Shown: positions 21,088-30,924 of the stretch, piece after piece
Numbering within the stretch: position 1 is the first letter of the stretch
Layout of the letters: each line of letters starts with the position of its first letter
Assembly: GCA_028641055.1 (NCBI GenBank)
Contig: CM054060.1
Location: 164,088,696-164,152,695, forward strand
Direction: 5' to 3'
Source of the DNA: Alopecurus myosuroides
Lineage: Eukaryota > Streptophyta > Magnoliopsida > Poales > Poaceae
Length of the DNA: 64,000 nucleotides
Notes under the pieces: generated by a model
Database searches by the model: none
What the model saw: only the letters and a program-made list of their open reading frames with translations
Told to the model about the DNA's origin: nothing
Translations under genes and position numbers: made by a program

Positions 21088-22750
21088 TGCTACACCTTGA
21101 TGGTGCCTTGACTAGGAGACTTCTTGAAGATGATGAATTTTAAGTCCCCGGCAACGGCGCCAGAAATTCTTGATGCTTGTGATGGCGTGTTGGGAACCCC
21201 AAGAGGAGGGTGTGATGAGTACAGCGGTAAGAATTTCCCTCAGTTAAGAACCAAGGTTATCAATCCAGTAGGACAAAGAGGATCTTCGGAAGGTTGATGC
21301 CACTGACAGTGGTGATGGCGCCTCACCTGTGTGAGCAACAACGCGGAACCTGCACACAACACAACCAAATACTTTCTCCCAACGGTACAGTGAGGTTGTC
21401 AATCTCACCGGTCTTGCTGAAAACAAAGATTAGACATATAGTGTGGAAAATGGTGTATGCTTGCAGTAAGTAAAGAAAGCACGGAATTGTAGTGGTTTGT
21501 TTAAAGTGTAGGAAAATGGACCGGGGTTCATAGGTTCACTAGTGGTGTCTCTCCATAAAAGATAGCATGCTGGGTGAACAAATTACAGCTGGGCAATTGA
21601 CAAATAGAGGTTGCACCTTAGTGCACATTCATGACATGATGACTACTATGATATTTAGTGTGGGCATTACAACAATATACATAGACCGTAATCCAACTGC
21701 ATCTATGACTAATAATCCACCCTCAGGTTATCATCCGAACCCCCTTAGGTATTAAGTTGCAAGCAACAGATAATCGCATTAAGCAATGTGTGTAATGTAA
21801 GCAATGATTGTGCACGCGGGCACTCACACCGCTGTTTTCTCCCTAGTGGCAACAGCACATCCTCCCCCGTCACGTTTCTGTCACTCGAGCATAGGCGAAA
21901 AGGAGGCATGAACCCAACTATCGAGCATAAATACTCCCTCTTGGAGTCACTAGCAACTACTTGGCCAGAGCAACCACTAGCAACGAAAAGCATGCAAGAT
22001 CACAAATAACATATGCAATAAAGACTATAATCAACTTGGCATAAGTTCAATATTCATCGGATCCCAGCAAACACATCACATAGAATTACATAAGAACAAT
22101 CTCGGTCATGTTAGGCAACTCACGAGATCTTAACACTGAGGCATAGGAGGAGAGGACAACCATCTAGCTACTGCTATGGACCCGTAGTCCAACGATGAAC
22201 TACTCACGCATCACTCCGGAGGCAGGCATGGTGATGAAGAGGCCTCCGGTGATGATCTCCTCTCCGGCAGGGTGCCGGGAGACAGCTTCAGAACCCTCCG
22301 ATCTAGGGTTGACGACGATGGCGGCTGCAGAACTTTTCGGGGATTTTTTATCAGGTACCTAGGGTTTTCTTTCGGAGGGGAATAAATAGGCGAAAGGGCG
22401 ACGCCGGTGGGCCACCAGGGTGGGCTCACCACCCTCGGGCGTGTCCAGGGGACGCCTGGCTATGGTGAGGGCCCCCTGGTGCCCGTCTACGACTCCTCTT
22501 CGGACTTCTGGATGCTTCCGAGGAAAATAGGAACTTCGGGATTCGTGGGGTCCAATTCCGAGAATATTTGTAGAACAACTTTTCTGAAATAAAAAACAGC
22601 AGAAAACAGGGAACTGGCACTTGGCATCTTGTTAATAGGTTATCCCCGAAAAACATGTTAAAATGCTATAATGAAGGGAGAAAACATGTAGCAATTGGCA
22701 TAATATCAACATTTAACATCAGAAATTATAGATACGTTGGAGACGTATCA
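21088..22750 (-). repeat. 5' LTR of G1 (1663 bp)
   Basis: Plus TGCTACACC...GACGTATCA, partner of 13071-14742. It has a second primer-site-like copy at 21145-21162, 84 bases from the working one at 21061-21078, so the LTR has grown over a duplicated primer-site segment. Confidence 0.88.
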
Positions 22751-22755
22751 GTTAC
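22751..22755. repeat. Target site duplication of G1, right (GTTAC)
   Basis: GTTAC directly after the G1 LTR end, identical to 13066-13070. C3 sequence resumes here. Confidence 0.9.
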
Positions 22756-22812
22756 CACTATGTACAACTCATACCGTGGATCTCAAACCCATCTCCCTCG
22801 ATGCATTATCTA

Positions 22813-24385
22813 TCACATTACGTGATAAACCCTTTGTGAAGTGATCTGCCAAGTTAATAGATGTTTGGATATAATCCAACACAATAGCTTTGGAGTTTTC
22901 AATTTCTTGACAGATTTCAATCTCCTCTTCACATGTCTTGATGACTTCATATTATCCTTAGAAATGTTCACTTTGATGATGACATTTTGATTATCACAGT
23001 TCATTAGGATTGCGAGTATTGGTTTTTCAACCACAGACAAGTCCATCAAGAGCTCATGAAGCCACTATGCTTCAACAATGGTTGTGACTAATGTTGTGAG
23101 TCTACTTCCATAGTTGACCTCATTAAGATGGTATTCTTGCAAGACTTCTAGGAATCAGCGCCACCAGCAAGTGTAAAAATATAACCACTGGTGGCCTTAA
23201 TCTCATCAGCATCAGATATCCAATTAGAATCACCATAAGCTTCCAGAACCCTCGTATTTCTGGTATAGTGAATTCCATAGCTCAAAGTGCCTTTTAAATA
23301 GCGCATAACCCTCTCAAGTGCACGCCAATGATCATCTCCCGGTTTAGAAACAAACCGGCTCAATTTTCTCACAACAAAAGAGATGTTAGGCCTCGTGGCA
23401 CTCTCCAAATACATAAGTGATCCTATAATCTGAGAATACCTCGGTTGATCTCTAGTAATTCGTTGATTCTTTCGAAGCAACACACTAGCATCATATGGAG
23501 TTGGAGAAGGCCTATGATCACCATACCCAAAGCGACTCAAGACCTTTTCCACATAGTGAGACTGAAGCAGTGTGATCCCAAGACCTTTTCCACATAGTGA
23601 GACTGAAGCAGTGTGATCCCACCATTATCATCTCTCAACAGCTTGATGTTCAAGATAACCTCACTTACTCCTAGATCATTCATCTCAAAACAGCGAGATA
23701 AGAAATCCTTAACTTCCTTGATTAAGTCAAGATTGGTCCCAAAGATCAATATGTCATCGACATATAGACATAGAATAACTCCCTCGCCCCCACCATGGAG
23801 ATAGTACACACACTTGTCAGCTTCGTTTACAACAAACCCTTCACTCAAAGTCCTCTCTAACTTCTCATGCCATTGCTTAGGTGCTTGCTTGAGGACGTAT
23901 AATGACTTAAATAACTTGCACACCTTTCCTTCCTGACCAGGCACTACGAAACCATTTGGCTGCTCCATGTAAATTTCCTCGTCCAACTCTCCACTAAGGA
24001 AAGTCATCTTAACGTCCATTTGATGAACGAGAAGACCGTGCGAGGCAGCCAGTGAAAGTAGCACACAAATATTGGTCAGTCTTTCCACATGTGAGTAAGT
24101 ATCAAATAAGTCCTCACCTTTTTTCTGGGTATAACCCTTAGTCACAAGACTTACCTTGTACTTTGCAATTGTACCATCAGGCCTAAGCTTTTTCTTGAAC
24201 ACCCATTTACATCCTACAGGTTTGCACCCATCAGGAAGATCTGATCTCCCAGGTTTCGTTAGACAAGATGGAATCCATCTCGCAACGGACAACCTCCTTC
24301 TAGTAGTCGACATCAAGAGATGCATAGACTTCTGAAATAGTCCTGGGAGTGTCATCCACGAGATACACAATGAAGTTGTTACCAA
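22813..24385 (-). pseudogene. C3 reverse transcriptase and RNase H (broken)
   Basis: Read right to left. 23537-24385 is Copia RT: CKWVFKKKLRPDG, HQMDVKMTFLSGEL, FKSLYVLKQAPKQWH and the catalytic LYVDDILIF. A 41-bp tandem duplication shifts the frame near 23580. 23148-23552 continues into the RT-RNase H connection: YSQIIGSLMYLESATRPNISF, then YGDSNWISDADEIKATSGYIF with the RNase H Asp. 22813-23049 holds the RNase H end (CDNQNVIIKV). It would copy RNA to DNA, but the breaks prevent this. Confidence 0.85.
23539..23620 (-). repeat. 41-bp tandem duplication in C3 RT
   Basis: The segment starting AAGACCTTTTCCACATAG occurs at 23539 and again at 23580 without change, a 41-bp period. It explains the split between the two RT/RNase H frames, since 41 is not a multiple of three. 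Confidence 0.92.
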
Positions 24386-24621
24386 AGGACTTTGCAGTCC
24401 TCTATCTCTTGCTCCTTACAGGAACTTCATTGTCATCCTCCTCGGGATTTTCAACATTTTCTATCGGAATGGTGGGTTCAGGAATCTCACCTAATTCCTG
24501 AATGGACGAAACATGTATCTCCTAATTCGATGAGATAGGCACATCCTTCATAGGGAATATATTCTCAAAGAAAGTTGCATCATTCGACTCCATAATCGTA
24601 CCAACATGCATGTCGGATACC

Positions 24622-25452
24622 TTAGATTTTACTATAAAAAAATCTATAGGTGATGCTATTAAAAGCATAACCCAGAAGAACACAATCTACGGTTTTTGGT
24701 CCAAGCTTACGCTTCTTGAGAATTGGTATATTGACTTTCTCCAAACAACCCCAAATACGTAGGTAAGAGAGTTTCAACCTTTTTCTTTCCCATCCCTCAA
24801 ATGGAGTAATGGTTTTATTCTTTGTGGGAACTCGGTTTAGGACATGACATGCAGTCATTAGCACCTCCCCCCACCATGCCTTGGAGAGACCCGAAGTATC
24901 TAACATGGCGTTAACCAAATTAGATAGAGTTCAATTCTTTCTTTCAGCCACCCCATTTTACTGAGGTGAGTAGGGAGGCGTCCTCTCATGAATAATACCG
25001 TGTTCCGTACAAAACGAATTAAACTCGTTGGAAAAATGCTCTCCACCATGATCAGACCTAAGCTGTTTAATTTTACGATCAAGTTGGTTCTCTGAATGAT
25101 ACACATAGAAATATCTAGTGGAGTCATCAATAAGTGTCGTGAAATATTTCTTTCCATCTTTTGTCAATACGTCATTCATTTCACAAAGATCAGAATGTAT
25201 ATGCTGTAGTGGTGCCAAGTCTCTCGCCTCCGTAGTCTTATCGGAATTTTGAGGTTTCTTAGCTTGAACACACACTTGACATATGGAACCTTTGACAGTA
25301 CTGAATTTCGGAATTAAACTGATATCTGCTAATTGCGTCATGCAACCAAAGTTAATATGACAAAGTCGTGAATGCCAAACATTAGAATCATTATCATGGC
25401 AAACATGATTAATAACTTTAGTGCAGATATGTGACAAGGATAGGCGGAACAA
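24622..25452 (-). pseudogene. C3 integrase (broken)
   Basis: 24958-25452 has the HHCC zinc motif (WHSRLCHINFG ... CQVCVQAKK), the core with HSDLCEMND (first Asp) and LRSDHGGEHFSNEF (second Asp), then PYSPQ before a stop. 24622-24918 continues with AMLDTSGLSKAWWGE and the C-terminal LRIWGC/KKRKLGPKT part common to Copia integrases. The two frames are separated by a stop and frameshift near 24940. The sequence 25453-25679 is the tail of the pre-integrase region, cut by G2. Confidence 0.82.
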
Positions 25453-25679
25453 CCCTCTGCACTCATAGCCTTTACCAATAAATTTTCCATACTTGGAAAT
25501 TACAACTTTATTAGACGCAAAAACAACTTAAAATCATCTCGACACAGACGTGAACCGCTGACAAGATTTAAATTGATGGAGGGCACATGACGAATGTTCT
25601 TCAGTCGCACGATCTTCCCCGAAGTAAACTTCAGCTCGACCGTACCAACACCACGAACAGTAGCATGTGACCCGCTCCT

Positions 25680-27045
25680 TGATACGTCATAAACGTATCC
25701 CTAATTTCTGATGCTCCATGTTGATATTATGCCAATTGCTACATGTTTTCTCCCTTCTTTATGTCATTTTTATCGATTTTCCGGACTAACCTGTTGACAA
25801 GATGTCACAGAGCCAGTTCCATGTTTTCTGCTGTTTTTAGTTTCAGAAAAGTTGTTTTGGAAATATTCTCGAAATTGGAAAATTCGAAAGCCACGAGTCC
25901 TAAAAGCCCTGGAAGCTTCCAGAAGTCTCAAAGAGCCCCGGAGGGGGGGGGCACAGGGTGGCCACACCATGGGGTGGAGTGGGTCCCCCTGGCCACGCCA
26001 CCTAGGGGTGTGGGTCCCCTGGCCACCCCCGGCATCGCCCTTTCACCTAAGAATTGACCTTTTCCACAAAATACATTTGTAGCTCCGCCGCCGCCGACAA
26101 GTTTCGGGGGACAGATCTCTGTTCTGGCACTCTGTCGGGACGGGGAAGTGCCCCCGGAAGCCATGTCCATCGACTTCACTGCCATCTCCATCGTTGTTGC
26201 TGTCTCCTATGATGAGGAGGGAGTAGTTCTCTCTCGGGGCTGAGGGCTCTACCGGTAGCTATGTGGTTCATCTCTCTCTTCCATGGTGCGATCTTTATGT
26301 GATCATGAGCTTTGTAATCTAGTTGAATATGTAGATTGATTTTCATATGTTATGCTACTCAAGTGGTTTTGTTATCTCCATAAACACTTTGATCACGGGG
26401 TAAAGGAGACAATGTGTGCTCTGTGTGGTTTAGCTTGATATTTATATCTTGTGTTGGAAGGTGAACCTATGAAATTGTGGCGTTTGTTTAGTACTAATTT
26501 ATTGTGCTCTGTGTGGTTTAGCTTGATATAGACTTGAGAAGTGTTGTTACAGCCCTACGCAATGATTAGTGTTCGTTATTCGACAGGAGAGTGGTTCGGA
26601 GTAGCATAGTGAAGAAATGATATTTATTAATTCAATTATGTGAGCATTGTTGAGAGTGTCCTCTAGTGAAAGTAGGAGCCCTAGGCCTTGTTTCCAAGCA
26701 TTGAAACACCGCTTTCCGCCTGTTCTGCTACATGTTTGCTTGCTGCCATTTATATTTCAGATTGCTGTTATCACTTATTATCATCCATATTACTTGCATT
26801 TTACTCTCTCTTCGCCAAACTAGTGCACCTATATACCTGACAAGTATATTGGGTGTGTTGGGGACACAAGAGACTTCTTGTATCTTCATTGCAGGGTTGC
26901 TTGAGAGGGATATCTTTGACCTCTACCTCCCTGAGTTCGATAAACCTTGGGTGATCCACTTAAGGGAAACTTACTGATGTTCTACAAACCTCTGCACTTC
27001 GAGGCCCAACACTGTCTACAAGAATAGAAGCGTGCGTAGACATCA
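25680..27045 (+). repeat. First LTR of G2 (about 1.37 kb)
   Basis: Starts TGATACGTCATAAACG and ends ...GCGTAGACATCA, 10 bases before the primer site. Aligns with 40663-42074; it lacks about 45 bases near 26045 (the TATATACTCC stretch) that the second LTR keeps. Confidence 0.82.
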
Positions 27046-27055
27046 AGCTCTTTTC

Positions 27056-27073
27056 TGGTGCCGTTGCCGGGGA
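27056..27073 (+). other. Primer binding site of G2 (tRNA-Asp type), first copy
   Basis: TGGTGCCGTTGCCGGGGA, one base from the tRNA-Asp-type site in G1 and in the second G2 copy. Confidence 0.82.
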
Positions 27074-27185
27074 GGTAAGGTAAAAGGTACTCACATCCTT
27101 GGGTGTGAGTGCTCGAAGTTATTTCCTTTAGATTCTGCAATTATATCTTTTTGTTTCTTGTTTTTATTTTCACTAGTTAGGCTTA

Positions 27186-27998
27186 ATGGAAAACAACAAA
27201 AATATGAGAGAGCTTTATAATCTTTATCTTAAATTAGGACATGAAGTGTTTCAAGAGAAAATTAAAAAACCTATGGAACTTTATTTGCATGCTAGTGGCA
27301 ATGTTATTTGTATGAACTCTTTAAACACCATTATTGCTAATGCTATGGAAAAGTCTAAGCTTGGGGAAGCTAGTTTTGATGAATATGATATTTTTAGTCG
27401 CCCAAGTTTTGAGGAGGAAATTTTCTTTGATGATACTTTTCCTCCAATATATGATGATTATAATGATTGTGGTATTCTAGTTCCACCTGTTTACAATGAT
27501 GAACATGCTATTTTCAGTCCACCTACTATTGAGGAGAAAATTAATTATGATTACAATAAGCCTCCTATGTTTGATGATTATGGTGATGAGAATGATAATG
27601 ATAGCTATTTTGTTGAATTTTCTCCCACTACTATTAATAAGAATGACTATGCTTATGTGGAGAGTATTAATTCTTTTATGCATGAAGCTCATGATAAGAA
27701 TGTTTTATATGATAGTTATATTGTTAATTTTATTCATGATGCTACTGAAAGTTATTTTGAGAGAGGGAAACATGGTTTTATGCATCTAAACAATATTAAG
27801 TTTCCCCTCTTTATGTTGAAATTTTTGAAGTTGCACTTATTTTGTCTTCCTATGCGAGTCACTTTGTGCTTCGTTGACTTATTTTTCTACAAGATTCTTT
27901 TTCATAGGAAGTGGGTTAGACTTAAATGCGTTTTATATTTGCTTCTTGATTCTCTCTTATTGTGCTTCAACTCTTATTCTTATGTGAGAATCTTTTAA
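27186..27998 (+). CDS. G2 ORF, acidic protein of unknown function
   Basis: Opens with ATG at 27186 (MENNKNMRELYNLYLKLGHE) and runs 270 residues to a stop. Composition is very Asn/Asp/Tyr/Phe-rich in the first 200 residues, with repeated blocks such as DEYDIFS, PPIYDDYND and PTIEEKINYDYN; the last 60 residues are hydrophobic and basic (LFMLKFLKLHLFCLP, FFYKILFHRKW) and could be membrane-associated. It has no capsid, zinc knuckle or enzyme motif. It lies about 110 bases after the primer site, the place of gag. The second copy at 42234 has the same frame with one nonsense change, so the ORF was once kept. Function unknown. Confidence 0.55.
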   Translation: MENNKNMRELYNLYLKLGHEVFQEKIKKPMELYLHASGNVICMNSLNTIIANAMEKSKLGEASFDEYDIFSRPSFEEEIFFDDTFPPIYDDYNDCGILVPPVYNDEHAIFSPPTIEEKINYDYNKPPMFDDYGDENDNDSYFVEFSPTTINKNDYAYVESINSFMHEAHDKNVLYDSYIVNFIHDATESYFERGKHGFMHLNNIKFPLFMLKFLKLHLFCLPMRVTLCFVDLFFYKILFHRKWVRLKCVLYLLLDSLLLCFNSYSYVRIF

Positions 27999-27999
27999 A

Positions 28000-29268
28000 A
28001 ATTATTGTGCCTAGCTGAAAGGCGTTAAAGAAAAGCGCTACCGGGAGACAACTCGTTTTATTTCGCCGTTTTCAACCCGTTTTCCTTTGTTTTATTTCGT
28101 GTGCTTTGCACCTGGGTGTTGTATATTTCCTTAGAAACCCTTCTGTCTCTTTTATTTTGAGTTTTTGCTGAGCCAAGTAAAGCCTCTAGTGGAAAGTTGA
28201 GCCTATATTTCGGATTTCTGCGCACGAAACAGATTTCTACTGTCCACTGTTAATTCCTTAAGAAATAACAGAAAATTTAAATTGATCTGAGCTTTTTTTT
28301 CTTAATCCTGAGTTATATACACAACTTTTCTTAGAAGACCACTTTTTTATTTGAGCAACAGAAGATTTTTGAAAAAAAACGATATTTACCGGTTGTTCTG
28401 TTTTGACAGATTTCTGTCATTTATCGCATTTGCATCTTAATCTCTTTCTTTTGGTGTTTTTTTGAGAAAAAGAGTTTTGAAAGAAGTTGTGACAATAGGT
28501 AATGTGTTTATGAGTGTTAGACTTGTGTTGAAACTGAACCATGTGAATTTATTATTTCAATTGCACTAACGTTGCTAATGAAGATTGTGAGAATTTTGGT
28601 GTGAAGGAAGTTTGCAAGGGTCAAGGGAAGAGGATGATATGATGTGATCAAGAAGAGTGAAAAGACTAAGCTTGGGGATTCCACGGTGGTACATCCAAGC
28701 AAATTCCATGAAGACTCAAGCATCTAAGCTTGGGGATGCTCAAGGCATCCCATTCTTCATCAACAAATTATCAGGTCACTTCTAGTGAAACTATATTTTT
28801 ATTCGGTCGCATCTTATGTGCTTTACTTGGAGCGTCTTTTACTTTTTGTTTTCAGTTTTTTTTTTCAGTTTGTTTTTACGTTTTCAATAAGCTTGGTTGG
28901 ATCTTATCATACTTGTGTGGGAGAGAGACACACTTCGTTTTTATTGCTTAGAACACTCTAGTTTTCATTCTTATTGTTCTGTGAGTGTTCACTTTTTGCT
29001 AGTACTGCGTTTAGCCTTTGTTTTCATGCATCTCTTTGTTTAGAGCTGTTAGCTTTTGTAGTTAGGTGGTTCTCATATGTGTTCTTGGCTGAGAATATAA
29101 ATACTTATGTGGTAGTTGGTATAGTGGAAAATTTCGCATGGTCTTGTAGATCACTAAACTGCTTCACTTGAATCACTGCTGTTGTTTTGAGATATTAATT
29201 TGATTAATGTATAAACGGGAAGGACTAGTAAGTATAAACTTTTAATGGTTGGTCTAAGAAACTTGAAC
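28000..29268 (+). other. G2 internal non-coding region, left of E1
   Basis: AT-rich, with polypyrimidine runs. It contains the sequence GGCGTTAAAGAAAAGCGCTACC, also present reversed in G1 near 20245, showing the shared backbone. Short frames (28517, 28730, 28974) have no recognisable domain. Confidence 0.6.
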
Positions 29269-29273
29269 CTGTG
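29269..29273. repeat. Target site duplication of E1, left (CTGTG)
   Basis: CTGTG directly before the E1 LTR; repeated at 39225-39229 after it. Confidence 0.93.
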
Positions 29274-29749
29274 TGTCGTGGGATAATCACGGCAGATGTT
29301 ACCAGGGGTAACTGATCTTGGGGCAAGTCGACACAGGCGTTCGGGAGAGGGTTTAGCTCGAAGGAAGACATGATACAACTTGATATGACAGCCGACAATC
29401 GAAGTCGCCGGATCTCTATTCTCGATACAATAACACGATTAGGGTTTACACTGGATACTCGATACCACTCGATATTGCTAAGGTTCTCGAATCTCTGTCT
29501 CAATCTACGCCCGGGGGTCGGCTTATATAGCTCCCGTACCCCCTAACTTACTTTACAAGGCACACCCGGGTCCTACCCAGACACGGCATGCTAACCCTAA
29601 CTTTCCTTTACAACACCCACAACCCGGGTCACTAGGCCCACGAGCTTGGGCCTTCACAAACATCTTTATCCCTAGCCGTATCCTGCTCACTGTCTCTGGG
29701 CCGGGTTATTCCTCGGATCTTGGCATACCGGGTTAGCATCCCCCCATCA
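29274..29749 (-). repeat. 3' LTR of E1 (476 bp)
   Basis: Plus TGTCGTGGGATAATCACGG...CCCCCCATCA. Same length as 38749-39224 and the same sequence apart from one A/G difference. Confidence 0.95.
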
Positions 29750-30127
29750 GTAGTCCCCAGAATAGCCTGGGCTTCACGGATCTCCTTGAAGCGCTTGCTA
29801 TTCCTGAAAAGATATCAATCACACGGGCACATGGAAACCGGGTTAAGATGTTTCAACATCCAGCTAGGCTTTGCTCCTTGGTGGCCATGCGATAACTCAG
29901 GTTTTTCCCTCCAAACACCTTGGTTCAAACTTCTGGATCCAAATCATAACACCAAGATCCTATGCTTGACAGTTAATCCCATCATCGCGGAACGAATCCC
30001 CTTCTTTCTTTATCTGGATGCTTTACTCAATACCGGGCGCATATCTCGCAGGAATTTTAAATTAATAGCCATTTTACCCCCACAATTCCCGGCCTCCACT
30101 CACCAAGCCGGGCTTATCCAGTCGCAC

Positions 30128-30135
30128 TATAAAAA
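30128..30135 (+). promoter_or_regulatory. TATA box of the E1 antisense gene
   Basis: TATAAAAA in the context CGCACTATAAAAAGGCTCC, 378 bases inside the LTR end and pointing toward the antisense gene. E2 has TATAAATA at the same place (49985-49992). A start near 30160 would give a 5'UTR exon ending at the donor at 30403. Confidence 0.65.
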
Positions 30136-30159
30136 GGCTCCTTAGGAATGACTCGAACC

Positions 30160-30916
30160 CTAACGGCTCATTTCCCCCACTCCATTCCTTTCTCCTCTTG
30201 AGCTCTCTCTCTTCCTGAGCGCCACCACGGACCTTCCACGCACGTCACCGGAACCCATTGCCCGAAGGCTGCGCTCCGCCACCGGTCGCTCCGCGCTGCC
30301 GCCAAGATCCGCCGGCAAATTCTCATCCGGCCCAGCAAGAACCGCGAAAGGACACCAGGCCTGCGCCATCTGCCTCCGCAAGGCCTCCCTCGGATCTCCT
30401 CCGGTAAGCCTTTGGCGTTCATCAACTTTCCCTCGCAACCTCTGATTCTTTTCCTCAGATTAGATCCAGATCCGTCCGCCTCAGATTTCTTGGCTGGACC
30501 GGATTAGGCTACCCATAGTCTCTTTTAGTTCGCACAAAGGATAAAGCGCATGCTCCAACCAACTCGCCTACTGCCTACAATCATCACCTTCGCCACGAAT
30601 TTGAAAATAAAACTTCCAATCTAGGCTCGTACTGCCCAAGATTTCCGCCCCTGCATCGGTCACTCGGCTGGACTGCTTCTTTTTAATCCCCTTTATTCAC
30701 ATTTGGCGCTTAAGCCACTGCCCATCGTTTTCAAAAAGCTTCTTTACCATTTAGACCCCATAAATTTCTCCATAATACGCAATACCCGGAACTTCCGAGC
30801 TTGATTCTACGGGCTAACACCCGGATCTCCCGCCATACTTCAATACCATCCGGCTAATACCTGACTGTTTCATAACTTCCACATCTTAATCTTTTTCTTA
30901 TTTGATACCTTGCAGG
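30160..30916 (+). other. 5'UTR exon and 5'UTR intron of the E1 antisense gene
   Basis: A C-rich leader (about 30160-30403) ends at the donor CCG|GTAAGC. The intron, 30404-30915, closes with TTTGATACCTTGCAG. The coding ATG at 30925 follows nine bases later. E2 has donor A|GTAAGT near 50252 and acceptor TTTTGCAG at 50757; P has A|GTAAGA at 63915 and TTGCAG at 63395 on the minus strand. Confidence 0.65.
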
Positions 30917-30924
30917 TCAACCAC

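Larger units (their letters stand above)
13071..22750 (-). mobile_element. Complete pol-less LTR retrotransposon G1
   Basis: 9680 bp, flanked by GTTAC on both sides, with two LTRs of about 1.67 kb. On the minus strand: 5' LTR (21088-22750), tRNA-Asp-type primer site, one short ORF (20282-20890), long non-coding stretch, hairpin, polypurine tract, 3' LTR (13071-14742). A Helitron of 2821 bp sits inside, so the element itself is about 6.9 kb. No gag, protease, RT or integrase is visible, so G1 needed proteins from another Gypsy-type element. Its LTR and 3' internal half match G2. Confidence 0.88.
12251..25679 (-). mobile_element. Ty1/Copia retrotransposon C3, split by G1 and cut by G2
   Basis: Minus-strand Copia in two visible parts: 12251-13070 (3' LTR and 3' internal region) and 22751-25679 (RNase H, RT, integrase, part of protease). 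G1 lies between, with GTTAC on both sides, so the parts were once joined. At 25680 G2 begins, so gag and the 5' LTR of C3 lie outside the window. Coding is broken by stops and a 41-bp tandem duplication. Confidence 0.8.

Noticed and set aside
27477..27789. Ile/Met-rich frames overlapping the G2 ORF
   Set aside because: Composition shadows of the AT-rich acidic ORF; the same happens at 42507-42849.
29750..29800. Hairpin near the polypurine tract of E1
   Set aside because: CCCAG/CTGGG gives only five pairs and weakens in E2, unlike the 8-bp stems of G0, G1 and G2.
30160..30438. Minus-strand open frames of 85-92 codons near the E1 antisense promoter
   Set aside because: They overlap the C-rich leader of the antisense gene, have Arg-rich low-complexity translation and do not recur in E2.
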